Of a stretch of DNA of 64,000 nucleotides, positions 1 through 7,427 are shown in pieces. A program made the position numbers and the translations under genes. Each line of letters begins with the position of its first letter. Within the stretch, counting starts at the first letter, position 1. The stretch covers positions 1 through 64,000 of the forward strand of contig JACQUC010000093.1 of assembly GCA_016210495.1 (NCBI GenBank), read 5' to 3'. Source of the stretch: Chloroflexota bacterium (lineage in GTDB: Bacteria; Chloroflexota; FW602-bin22; JACPRP01). The notes under the pieces were generated by a model. It was not told the DNA's origin and did no database searches. It was given only the letters and a program-made list of their open reading frames with translations.

Positions 1-7
1 CCAGTGC

Positions 8-13
8 TATACT
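8..13 (+). promoter_or_regulatory. Candidate extended -10 element upstream of the AOR pair
   Basis: TATACT preceded by TGC, about 64 bases before the first start codon of the zinc-ribbon/AOR pair. The matching -35 would lie to the left of the window, so only half of the promoter is visible. Confidence 0.4.
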
Positions 14-76
14 GAAACCCACCGAGCAAGCTATCAAGTAGTCTCTGTACCATATTTTCGATCAGGAGGGATCGCC

Positions 77-283
77 GTGGCTGAGGAGATACCCGGCGCG
101 AACATACGGTGCAAGGCCTGCGCTACTCGCTTCTTCGTGGCAGAGCAGCAAAAGGAGGCGTCGTGCCCCGGCTGTCGCCAGGGCTGGAGGATTCGCTGGT
201 TCGAAAAGGGAACAGCGATGGTGATCGCCCCCGTCTCGTGGGCGGAGTACCAGAAAAAGGCGCGGAGGGTAGCCGGTGAATAA
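77..283 (+). CDS. Small zinc-ribbon protein preceding AOR
   Basis: A 68-residue protein with two CxxC pairs (Cys12/Cys15 and Cys30/Cys33), which predict one zinc-ribbon. The GTG start is preceded by an AGGAGGG ribosome site at 64-70. Its TAA overlaps the GTG start of the aldehyde oxidoreductase by eight bases, so the two are probably translationally coupled. I do not recognise a named family. The context suggests an accessory or maturation role for the tungsten/molybdenum enzyme next door, which is inference. The alternative is a generic small metal-binding protein with no link to AOR. Confidence 0.75.
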   Translation: MAEEIPGANIRCKACATRFFVAEQQKEASCPGCRQGWRIRWFEKGTAMVIAPVSWAEYQKKARRVAGE

Positions 284-2180
284 GATCGCGGTTATCGACC
301 TGGCTCGCGAAGAGGTGCGGGTGATGGACGTTCCCAGGGCGCTGCGAGAGCGGTTTCTCGGGGGCAGAGGCATAAACACCTACCTGCTTTACAACTACGT
401 CGACGAGAAGACGCGGCCGCTGGGGCAGGAGAACGTGCTGATCTTCGGGGCAGGCTTGCTGACGGGTTCGCTGGGCGTGGCGACGAGCCGGCTGAGCATC
501 TCGGCCAAGTCGCCGGAAACGGGCATCTTGGGCGACGGGAACATGGGCGGCTTCTTCGGACCGGAGCTCAGGTTTGCTGGGTTTGACCATCTGGTCATAA
601 TGAACCGGGCGTCGCGTCCCGTTTACCTGTGGATCCACGATGGCACGATAGAGTTCCGCGACGCGGCTCACCTGGAGGCTTTGTCCGTAGGCGAGACGCA
701 GCAGGCGATTCGCGACGAGCTGAACGACCGGCAGGGGCAGGTGGCCTGCATCGGCCAGGGCGGCAGGAAGATGGTGGTGTTCGCCAACATAATGAACGGC
801 CTGGGCGACGCGGTGGGCCGCACCGGTATGGGCGCCGTGATGGGCTCTAAGAACCTGTGGGCCGTGGCCGCGCGCGGAACGGGAACGCTGCCGGTGCACG
901 ACGTCGAGAATCTCAAGGGGGTCGCGGCGAAGCACTACCGCCAGGTCACGGAGACCAAGGGGTACCAGGCGACGGCTATGTACGGTACGCTCATCCGGCT
1001 CAACAACACGAGGACAGAGGCTTCCGAGGGCGCTTACAACCATCAATTCAACATGATGGAGGGCGGTGGCGAAGAGCTGGACGCGGACATCTTCCTGGAC
1101 CGCCACGAGGTGGGCAAAGAGGCCTGCTTCAACTGCCCCGTGCATTGCAAGCACAGGTTCGTCATCAAGGACGGTCCGCACAAGGGCGTATCAGGCGTTG
1201 GTCCCGAGTATTACGGCGGCGGGGGTTGGGGCTCGCAATGCGGATCGGGGAGCTGGGACACGATCCTCGAGGCCTGGGAGTTGGTAAACCGGTACGGCCT
1301 CGACGTGGGCTCGGCGACTTCGTACACGGCCTGGCTGATGGAGCTGTGGGAGAAGGGGATCATCGACGAGAAAGACACGGGCGGTCTGAGGTTCGAGTGG
1401 GGCAACCACGAGGCCATCACCGGCGTGCTGCACCAGGCGGTGAAGGGGGAGGGCATCGGGGCGCTGCTAGCTAAAGGCTGGCGAGAGGCGGCCAGGGCGA
1501 TCGGTCGTGGCTCCGAGCAGTATATGAGCCACTTCAAGGGCCTGAGCATCGAGCCCGACGAGCGACGCGACCACAAAGCCTGGGCCTTCGGGCTGGCGAC
1601 GGCCACGCGTGGCGCGTGCCACCTGCGCAGCATGTACCACGCCGAGGCGTTTCGCCTACCGCCCGAGGTCTCGGCCAAGATCACCGGCAGGCCCATCGCG
1701 CCCGATCCGGCCGCGTACGAGACGAAGGAGTGGGCGGTGTTCTGGACGGAGTGCCTCTGCGCGCTGGCCGATTCGCTGGGCATCTGCAAGTTTGTGAGCA
1801 AGTGGCTCAGCGCGGGACTCCTGGGACCGGCCGAGTTTGCTGAGGCCATCGAGCCCGTGACGGGAATGCGCTTTTCGTCTGAAAGCCTGATGGAGATAGG
1901 GGAGCGCATCTGGAACGTCGAGAAGCTGTTCCTTTTGCGCGAGGGAATGACACGCAAAGACGACAGCACGATACCGACCAAATGGCTGAGGCCGCTCACC
2001 CACGGCGCAATGGCCGGCCACAAGATGGATCAAGCGCAATTCGAGGCGCTCCTGGACCGCTACTACGACCTGCACGGCTGGGACCGTGAGGGCGTGCCAA
2101 CGCCCGGGACGATGGAGCGGCTGGGCCTGGTGCGCGGGCAGGAGGACCTCTTGGGGATCGGGGTTAAGGCTGGCAAATAG
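276..2180 (+). CDS. Aldehyde:ferredoxin oxidoreductase family enzyme
   Basis: A 634-residue member of the AOR family, cytoplasmic enzymes that hold a tungsten (or molybdenum) bis-pterin cofactor and one [4Fe-4S] cluster and oxidise aldehydes to acids, or run in reverse, with ferredoxin. Seen: the N-terminal GGRGINTYLLY segment typical of the family's cofactor-binding domain, the ISAKSPETG region, a CxxCxxxC motif at about residues 284-291 and a late Cys at about 504 (DSLGICKF), which together give the four cluster ligands. Length is normal for the family (about 600-640). The GTG start overlaps the upstream zinc-ribbon gene. A MoaD-like remnant and ferredoxin genes lie nearby on the other strand, which fits the pathway. 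The substrate cannot be told from sequence; 2-oxoacid oxidoreductase subtypes of the family remain possible. Confidence 0.92.
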   Translation: MNKIAVIDLAREEVRVMDVPRALRERFLGGRGINTYLLYNYVDEKTRPLGQENVLIFGAGLLTGSLGVATSRLSISAKSPETGILGDGNMGGFFGPELRFAGFDHLVIMNRASRPVYLWIHDGTIEFRDAAHLEALSVGETQQAIRDELNDRQGQVACIGQGGRKMVVFANIMNGLGDAVGRTGMGAVMGSKNLWAVAARGTGTLPVHDVENLKGVAAKHYRQVTETKGYQATAMYGTLIRLNNTRTEASEGAYNHQFNMMEGGGEELDADIFLDRHEVGKEACFNCPVHCKHRFVIKDGPHKGVSGVGPEYYGGGGWGSQCGSGSWDTILEAWELVNRYGLDVGSATSYTAWLMELWEKGIIDEKDTGGLRFEWGNHEAITGVLHQAVKGEGIGALLAKGWREAARAIGRGSEQYMSHFKGLSIEPDERRDHKAWAFGLATATRGACHLRSMYHAEAFRLPPEVSAKITGRPIAPDPAAYETKEWAVFWTECLCALADSLGICKFVSKWLSAGLLGPAEFAEAIEPVTGMRFSSESLMEIGERIWNVEKLFLLREGMTRKDDSTIPTKWLRPLTHGAMAGHKMDQAQFEALLDRYYDLHGWDREGVPTPGTMERLGLVRGQEDLLGIGVKAGK

Positions 2181-2265
2181 ACAGGAAGGCGCGCACCCTG
2201 ATGAACCTTAACTTGATAGGGTAGCCACGATAGCATGCACATTGCTGATGCCAAGTCCGCTGGCC

Positions 2266-2341
2266 GGTCTAAAGACGCGGCCGCTACGTGACCCCGGCGC
2301 CCGGTCACCCCGGCGACCCGTAGCATCGGTGTCTTTAGACC
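2266..2341. repeat. Inverted repeat downstream of AOR
   Basis: The arms GGTCTAAAGAC (2266-2276) and GTCTTTAGACC (2331-2341) are exact complements. A second nested pair, CTACG and CGTAG, lies inside, with GC-rich sequence between. It sits 85 bases after the AOR stop and 25 bases before the end of the convergent nucleotidyltransferase gene, so it may act as a bidirectional terminator or be a small repeat element. There is no clear T-tract. Confidence 0.6.
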
Positions 2342-2365
2342 CGACCCCTTGCCTGTTTATGGCGT

Positions 2366-2683
2366 CTAATACCCGTTCAAGAAGCTAACTTCCGTCAGAT
2401 TTACCGCTTCCTCGAGCACCTTGTCGCGGATGTAGGGGCTGAGCGCCGCTTCCGTGACCACGTGGACTTCGCGGCCGAGCAGGTCTTCTAGGTCCTGTTT
2501 GATGGCAACAATGTCCAGCAAGGTCCGACCAGGCGCCATGTTTACGAGCACATCCAAGTCGCTATCGGGCCTGGCTTCGCCTCGGGCTACCGACCCGAAT
2601 AGCCGGACGCGCACGGCGCCGTGGGAGCGGGCGATGTGAGATATCTGCTCGCGCTTGTTCTGAAGTAGCTGCTGGACTTGCAT
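2366..2683 (-). CDS. Minimal nucleotidyltransferase (MntA-like)
   Basis: A 105-residue protein with the pol-beta-type nucleotidyltransferase core: GSVARGEARPDSDLDVLV at about residues 32-49 carries the GS motif and the two metal-binding aspartates. Proteins of this size (MNT/MntA) usually act with a HEPN-domain partner (HepT) as a toxin-antitoxin pair, in which MntA AMPylates and silences the HEPN ribonuclease. No HEPN partner is visible on either side, so this copy may be an orphan. The start at 2683 was chosen because GAGGTG precedes the ATG; an upstream in-frame start would add ten unconserved residues. The gene overlaps the read-through tail of the MoaD-like remnant in another frame. Confidence 0.8.
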   Translation of the reverse strand: MQVQQLLQNKREQISHIARSHGAVRVRLFGSVARGEARPDSDLDVLVNMAPGRTLLDIVAIKQDLEDLLGREVHVVTEAALSPYIRDKVLEEAVNLTEVSFLNGY

Positions 2684-3045
2684 AGCTGCGCACCTCGGAA
2701 CTCTACTGGACAAGGCTGCTGCCGATTGTCACTGCAATAGTAGACCACCGCTGGGGTCGAAGTCAATTCTTGACCGCCTGCAATTGGCGCCAGAAGAACT
2801 ACTACGTCGCCGTCGGCAAGAATCGTGTCCCAGCCATCTTTCACCAGGATGTCCTCGCCGTTGACGCGACAGGCGTAGTAGGAGGTGGGTTGGCCGTCTT
2901 CTTCGAAAAAAGCCTCGCGGAAGGCGGGTTGCTGCTGCGCGAGTGCCTCGAGCGCCTCGCACACTGTGTTGCCTGCCGCTTCAATTTGCAGTTGTTTTGC
3001 GCCGACGAGGCGGGCTAGGGGTGGGAGGAGTTTAACAGTTATCAG
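2587..3045 (-). pseudogene. MoaD/ThiS-like sulfur carrier, apparently decayed at both ends
   Basis: Read from 3045, the frame encodes a ubiquitin-fold sulfur carrier (ITVKLLPPLARLVGA at the start; ADGDVVVLLAPIAGG at the end), the protein that supplies sulfur for molybdopterin/tungstopterin. Two faults are visible. No ATG or GTG start exists upstream of the first beta strand; an in-frame TGA and a repeat element lie there, and the first GTG (2964) would delete about 27 residues of the fold. The terminal Gly-Gly is followed by CAA (2770-2772) instead of a stop, adding about 60 unrelated residues. A single C-to-T change would restore TAA. It lies within 0.7 kb of AOR, which needs such a cofactor. 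It could still be functional with a non-standard CTG start and proteolytic trimming. Confidence 0.6.
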
Positions 3046-3050
3046 TTTTG

Positions 3051-3088
3051 GCCCTCACCCTAACCCTCTCCCAGAGGGAGAGGGGACA
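3051..3088. repeat. REP-like palindrome, copy 1
   Basis: CCCTCACCCTAA is followed by a 9-base stem, CCCTCTCCC (3064-3072) and GGGAGAGGG (3076-3084), with a three-base loop. A second copy in opposite orientation lies at 37673-37708. This sequence type is a common dispersed intergenic repeat in environmental genomes. Confidence 0.75.
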
Positions 3089-3123
3089 AATGGTCGGTGG
3101 TTAAATCGACGCAAGCCTGCGCT

Positions 3124-3187
3124 GGTGCCCAACCCGCGCAGGCGGGTTTCGCCTAAGTAGCCCGCGACTTCAGTCGCCGGGCGGCGC
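3124..3187. repeat. Double hairpin repeat
   Basis: Two adjacent short palindromes: one with arms CCCGC and GCGGG around 3133-3147, and CCCGCGACT (3161-3169) with AGTCGCCGGG (3172-3181). It lies just after the stop of the multi-cluster ferredoxin gene and may terminate the six-gene minus-strand run. Confidence 0.5.
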
Positions 3188-3190
3188 CCT

Positions 3191-3601
3191 CTACGCCAAG
3201 GCTGGTTGTGCCACCAGCGACAGGGCACGGGTGGCGCAGAAGCGGACGCACTGCGGATCGCCATTGCACAGGTCGCAGGTCAACATCTGGTCGCCCACCT
3301 GGCGAATGGCATCGAACGGGCATAGCGGGATGCACTCGCCACAAAGGTTACAGGCGGCCATGTCAAATGCGAGTACGCCGTCGGCATCGCGCTTGATGGC
3401 ACCCGTCGGGCACTTCTCGAACGGCGCGCACTTCTTGCACTGACGGCAGATGACGACCGCCGGACTGCCTTCGACGTGCTTTTTCACGACTTGCAGCCGG
3501 GCCAGTGCCACGGCTACTTTGTTCTCGTGGGATACGGCGCAGATGGATTCGCAAAGTCGGCAGCCAGTGCATTTGGCCTGGCGAACGATCAGTTTTCCCA
3601 T
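3191..3601 (-). CDS. Multi-cluster 4Fe-4S ferredoxin (DmsB/HycB-like)
   Basis: A 136-residue electron-transfer protein with four cysteine-rich groups in order (CTGCRLCESIC, CRQCKKC...KCP, CNLCGECIPLCP, CDLCNGDPQCVRFC), which fits up to four [4Fe-4S] clusters as in DmsB/HycB-type iron-sulfur subunits. There is no signal peptide, so it is cytoplasmic. It is the last gene of the run that includes the ligase, a second ferredoxin and a flavoprotein, 65 bases after the ligase stop. Proteins like this are also found with aldehyde:ferredoxin oxidoreductases, and AOR lies 1 kb away on the other strand. Its partner could therefore be either AOR or the flavoprotein. Confidence 0.9.
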   Translation of the reverse strand: MGKLIVRQAKCTGCRLCESICAVSHENKVAVALARLQVVKKHVEGSPAVVICRQCKKCAPFEKCPTGAIKRDADGVLAFDMAACNLCGECIPLCPFDAIRQVGDQMLTCDLCNGDPQCVRFCATRALSLVAQPALA

Positions 3602-3607
3602 AATATA

Positions 3608-3645
3608 TTTCCGTGCCTTCCGTGTTTTCCGTGGTTACCCCGTTC
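3608..3645. repeat. Fragment of a CCGTG-rich dispersed repeat
   Basis: CCGTGCCTTCCGTGTTTTCC resembles half of a widespread intergenic repeat. It lies in the 65-base gap between the ligase and the multi-cluster ferredoxin. It is short and unpaired. Confidence 0.35.
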
Positions 3646-3666
3646 CCATCTTCAAGAAAGGCGAGG

Positions 3667-5445
3667 CTAGCCGGGCGTGCCCGTGAAGTCTATTTTGATC
3701 TTGCCTTCCCAGACGTCATCGACGCTCATCTTGTCACGCTTGAGGTAGGCGTCGCCGATCTCTTTGCTGATCGCCCCCTCCCTCACGGCTTTGGCCGTGA
3801 TGTAGGCGCGCAGGAGCGACTTGTTTGTCTTGTTCACGGCGGTCAGCGGCCAGCCGTCCACAACCTCGAAGCGCTCGGGTAGCTCGTAGACGGCGACACC
3901 CATATTCTTCAGATGCTCGATCAGCTCTTCGAAGGTCACGGTCTGGCCCTTGACCGGCTGGACGAAGGCGCAGAGCTTCTCGCCCAGCTTCTGGTCGGGC
4001 ATCCCGACGACGGCGCAGAAGGCCACCTTCTCGAACTCGACGATCTTGTCCTCGACGACGGCCGGGTAGACGTTCTCGCCGGCCCGCTTGATCATGTCCT
4101 TTTTGCGCCCCTCGACGACGTATCTTCCATCAGGGCGGAGGGACATCAGGTCGCCGGAGTGCATGAAGCCCTGCTCGTCGAATGCCTTCTTGTTCTCCTC
4201 GTCGGCACGGAAGTAGCCCTTGAACGTCAGGCAACCCCTGCTGATCATCTCGCCGATCTGCCCCGGCTCGACCTCCTTGCCTACGTCGTCGACGAGCCTG
4301 AATTGCGCATCGGGGTCCGTGATGATCGGTCTGCCGATGGTGTGCATCTGGACTTCTCTCGGGTTGTCCCATCGGGTCGTGATCAACGGTCCCTCGGCCA
4401 TGCCAAAGCAGTTGGCGAACTGGAAGCCCCGGTCCAGGAAGAACTCAACCAGCTCGGGCCTGACCTTTTCGGCGGCGCCCATCACGACCTTGAGCGAGCT
4501 CAGGTCGTACTCCTTCATCCTGTCTTTCACGTCCACCCAGTAGGTCATCTGGATGGGAATGAGCAGCAGGTGCGTCACGCGGTACCGCTGAATGAGCTCG
4601 AACATATTCTCGGGCGTGGGGGTCTTGCACAGCACCGTCGTGCCGCCGCGGAACATCGCCGGGCCAAAAAGCAGGACCATCGCGGCGTTGTGCAGCACGG
4701 GAAGCGCGACCATCGGTACGGAATCGTCCGTATGGGCCAGGGCTCGGCCCTGGTAGTTCCACTGACAGATCTGGTCGTTGTAGGTCCGTGGGATGCCTTT
4801 GGGGATTCCCGTCGTGCCACCGGAGAGGTGCTCGATCATAATGTCGTCGGGATGCGGCTTGAACTGCTCGAGATAGTCGGCGGGATACTCCTTTTCGATC
4901 TCCTGGCCCAGCAGGTCTTCGACGGCGGTCCATCCCTCAGGCGCCTTGCCGCCGACGGTCAGGAACACCTTGGCCTGTGGAATCTCGCCTCGAAACTCGT
5001 CCACCATCCCCGTGTAGTCGAACCTTTCCCCCACGGGCATGACCATGCCCGTGACGCGGTGGTGCCTGGCCTCGTGGCTGACCTCAGCGCGCCTGTGCCT
5101 CGGCAGGCACATGACCGGAATCGCGCCGATGCGGTTGAGCCCGAAGACCATGTAGAATGCTTCCACGGTGTTCATCAGGTCCAGCACGACGAAATCGGCG
5201 TACTGGATGCCCAGCCTAAGAAAGTGATGGGCCATCCGATTGACCCGCTGCTGCATCTCCAGCCACGTGACGGTCTTGGTTTCGTCGGCGTAGGCCACTT
5301 TGTGGGGCAGGACGAGGGCGTTTCGGTCCAGGAGATCGCACGTGGTCAGCTTGTGCCAGAAGCCCTTGGCGGTATACCGCGCGCATTCCTCCAGGGTGTA
5401 GGGATGCCATCCCTCTATCAGGTCCCGGTGGGTCTTTCTTGGCAT
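3667..5445 (-). CDS. EntE-like aryl-acid AMP/CoA ligase
   Basis: A 592-residue adenylate-forming enzyme that activates a carboxylic acid with ATP. The P-loop SGGTTGIPKG (about residues 212-221), FGMAEG (as in 2,3-dihydroxybenzoate-AMP ligases), the HSGDL motif and GRKKDMIKRAGENVYP are visible, and a C-terminal Lys in PLTAVNKTNK fits the catalytic lysine. The closest named relatives by motif are EntE/DhbE-type aryl-acid ligases, but no siderophore genes are near, so a catabolic aryl- or cyclic-acid CoA ligase is more likely. The ATG at 5445 follows GAGGAGGGC; the longer frame upstream would overlap the ferredoxin gene. Eleven bases separate it from that ferredoxin. Confidence 0.88.
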   Translation of the reverse strand: MPRKTHRDLIEGWHPYTLEECARYTAKGFWHKLTTCDLLDRNALVLPHKVAYADETKTVTWLEMQQRVNRMAHHFLRLGIQYADFVVLDLMNTVEAFYMVFGLNRIGAIPVMCLPRHRRAEVSHEARHHRVTGMVMPVGERFDYTGMVDEFRGEIPQAKVFLTVGGKAPEGWTAVEDLLGQEIEKEYPADYLEQFKPHPDDIMIEHLSGGTTGIPKGIPRTYNDQICQWNYQGRALAHTDDSVPMVALPVLHNAAMVLLFGPAMFRGGTTVLCKTPTPENMFELIQRYRVTHLLLIPIQMTYWVDVKDRMKEYDLSSLKVVMGAAEKVRPELVEFFLDRGFQFANCFGMAEGPLITTRWDNPREVQMHTIGRPIITDPDAQFRLVDDVGKEVEPGQIGEMISRGCLTFKGYFRADEENKKAFDEQGFMHSGDLMSLRPDGRYVVEGRKKDMIKRAGENVYPAVVEDKIVEFEKVAFCAVVGMPDQKLGEKLCAFVQPVKGQTVTFEELIEHLKNMGVAVYELPERFEVVDGWPLTAVNKTNKSLLRAYITAKAVREGAISKEIGDAYLKRDKMSVDDVWEGKIKIDFTGTPG

Positions 5446-5456
5446 AACGGCCCTCC

Positions 5457-5660
5457 TCACAACAGCATCTGGAGCGGGAACTTGATCTGTATCGCGCCCT
5501 CGGGGCAGTCGATGCGGCAGCAGCCGCAGTGCCAGCATTCGTCGGGATACTTGACGACGGGAAAGCCGGTCGACTCATTTATGTGGATCAAGTCACCAGG
5601 ACAGATCTGATCGCAGATGCCGCAACTGGTGCACCGTTCGAGATCAATTGCAGGTGGCAT
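5457..5660 (-). CDS. 2[4Fe-4S] ferredoxin
   Basis: A 67-residue ferredoxin with two complete cluster motifs (CTSCGICDQICP and CWHCGCCRIDCP), similar in layout to the small beta subunit of adenylylsulfate reductase-like flavoprotein pairs. It starts 12 bases after the flavoprotein stop and ends 11 bases before the ligase start, so the three are co-transcribed. Its likely job is passing electrons to or from the flavoprotein at 5673-7385. Confidence 0.92.
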   Translation of the reverse strand: MPPAIDLERCTSCGICDQICPGDLIHINESTGFPVVKYPDECWHCGCCRIDCPEGAIQIKFPLQMLL

Positions 5661-5672
5661 ACGGTAACTCCT

Positions 5673-7385
5673 TTATTGCCCCTCTCGCATCTTCTGAAAG
5701 GCTTGGGGGTCGATGGGCTGGAAACGCTTGGCGATCTCTCCGTCGACCTGCCTCATAACGATGGTTCCGTGCAGATTCGGGTCTGTTTCCGGATAGTCGC
5801 TGCGGTAGAAGGCGGCGCCGTTGCGACTTTCTTTGCGCTCGAGCGAGAAAAGGGCAATGAGCTCGCTGCAGAGGAGCAGGTTCATCGCCTCGTGCGCGCG
5901 CATAAGCTCGTGGAGATCGTCGGCTTTCAACTCACCCACGTGCCTGCCGAGCTTGCGCAGGCTGCTCAATCCTGCTTGCAGACTGGTCTCGTTGCGGACG
6001 ATACTGACATAGCTCTCGTTGACCTGGCGGATCATCTGCTCGAACTTCTGCGGCGAGATACCGTCCTGGCGGTGCACTGGCGCGAAGACGCGCTGCCGCT
6101 CGGCTGCCACCTCAACCTCATTCGGAGTGGCGATCTGCACGTCCTGGCAGGCATTGGCAGCGTTGGTTCCGGCGAGATAGCCGCTGGCGACGGCGCCGGG
6201 GAAGGTGTCGGCGATGGCGCACTGGCCGGCGGCGAAGACGCGCGGGATATTGGTTTCGAGATTGGGGCTCACCTTGATGCCGCCGTAGCACTTGGCTATC
6301 TCGCCGACCTCATGCTCGAGCGGGTCCTTAGCAGGGTCGATCTCTTTCTGAACGAGAAAGTCGTCGTAGGTGTCACGATCCACGGCGAGCAGATCCTTGC
6401 GCAGAAACTCTATTTGGTCGGGCGGCAGGTGGCGCATGTCGAAGTAGCACGGGCCGCGGCCTTCCTGCACCTCTTTGAAGGTGCCCAAGACCAGCATGTT
6501 GCGCACGGCCCGTTCGCCGAGCGGCGAATACTTGAACATGTAGCGCTCGCCGAGCGCGTTGACGAGGTGAGCGCCCAGGCCCACGAGGGCGGCGACGCCG
6601 GGAGCGCCGAACCCCTTGGGCAACAACGTTCCACCCAGCATTCCCATGTCCTCCAGCTCGATGCCGGCCTGCCAGGCCATCGCGTGGCCATCGCCCGTGT
6701 TAAAGGGGCTGCGCCAGATGTTGAACGGGTTGTGCGTCGTCTGCTCGGCGTGGGTGCGCGACACGTTGCCGGTGGTCAGCACGACGGCCTTGGCACGAAA
6801 GGTGTAGAATTCGCCAGTGCGGACGCCGAAGCCGGTGGCCCCCACGATCTGGCCGCTATCGACCAGCAGCCTGGTGACCATAACGCGATTCAGTATTCTT
6901 ACGCCTCTCTGTCGCAGTGCTTCGACCAGGGTCGGCTTCAGACGCTTGGCGCTGTCGCTCTCGACCATCATCCAGAAGGGCCCCTTGGCCGCAAATGCCT
7001 GCGTGCGCAAGTACCCGCCGGTTGCTGGATCGCGATGGAACTTGATGCCGAGGCCCTCGAGGATTTCTCGCGTATGGGGTATATAGCGGACGGTGTTCAG
7101 CGCCACCTGCGGGTCTAGGAAGCCATCCCTCATGCGGGGCAACTGCTCGGCCATGTCGACGTCCGTGTCCCAGGTGGGGTCGGTGTAAAGCTGGCACATG
7201 AAGTGGTCGTTGCCCGCGCCGGCCTCGCCGCTGCGCTCGGGGTTGGCCTTGTCCACGATGAGGGCGTCTCGTCCCTGCTCTCGGGCGGCCATGGCGGCGA
7301 AGATGCCGGCAAGGCCGCCGCCCAAGATTAGTACGTCGGCATCGACAACAGTTCCCAGGTCTTTGGCGCCTTGTGCTGTAGCCAC
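5673..7385 (-). CDS. Fumarate-reductase/AprA-like FAD flavoprotein
   Basis: A 570-residue FAD-dependent oxidoreductase of the succinate dehydrogenase/fumarate reductase flavoprotein superfamily. The N-terminal Rossmann motif LILGGGLAGIFAAMAA (about residues 19-34), a capping domain in the middle, the late FAD contact VFAAGQCA, and a helical C-terminal domain (about 440-540) ending in YRSDYPETD are visible. No membrane segment or signal peptide is seen. The GTG start has AGGAGGCG upstream. It is paired with a 2[4Fe-4S] ferredoxin, the AprAB-like arrangement, but the sulfur-site residues cannot be judged by eye. An acyl-CoA or enoate reductase/dehydrogenase acting on the ligase product is plausible. 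A paralogue lies at 22059-23705. Confidence 0.88.
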   Translation of the reverse strand: MATAQGAKDLGTVVDADVLILGGGLAGIFAAMAAREQGRDALIVDKANPERSGEAGAGNDHFMCQLYTDPTWDTDVDMAEQLPRMRDGFLDPQVALNTVRYIPHTREILEGLGIKFHRDPATGGYLRTQAFAAKGPFWMMVESDSAKRLKPTLVEALRQRGVRILNRVMVTRLLVDSGQIVGATGFGVRTGEFYTFRAKAVVLTTGNVSRTHAEQTTHNPFNIWRSPFNTGDGHAMAWQAGIELEDMGMLGGTLLPKGFGAPGVAALVGLGAHLVNALGERYMFKYSPLGERAVRNMLVLGTFKEVQEGRGPCYFDMRHLPPDQIEFLRKDLLAVDRDTYDDFLVQKEIDPAKDPLEHEVGEIAKCYGGIKVSPNLETNIPRVFAAGQCAIADTFPGAVASGYLAGTNAANACQDVQIATPNEVEVAAERQRVFAPVHRQDGISPQKFEQMIRQVNESYVSIVRNETSLQAGLSSLRKLGRHVGELKADDLHELMRAHEAMNLLLCSELIALFSLERKESRNGAAFYRSDYPETDPNLHGTIVMRQVDGEIAKRFQPIDPQAFQKMREGQ

Positions 7386-7427
7386 GTTGCATCGCCTCCT
7401 ATTATGTAAAGTAAGCTGCCGGCCTTG

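Noticed and set aside
123..1181. A 352-codon frame on the minus strand
   Set aside because: Antisense to the AOR gene, rich in Arg and His without any motif.
3913..5610. A 565-codon open frame on the plus strand
   Set aside because: It is antisense to the EntE-like ligase, which has clear motifs. Long antisense frames are expected at this GC content, and the translation has no recognisable domain.
5529..7118. A 529-codon open frame on the plus strand
   Set aside because: Antisense to the flavoprotein and ferredoxin genes; low-complexity Val/Ala/Leu/Asp composition and no family features.
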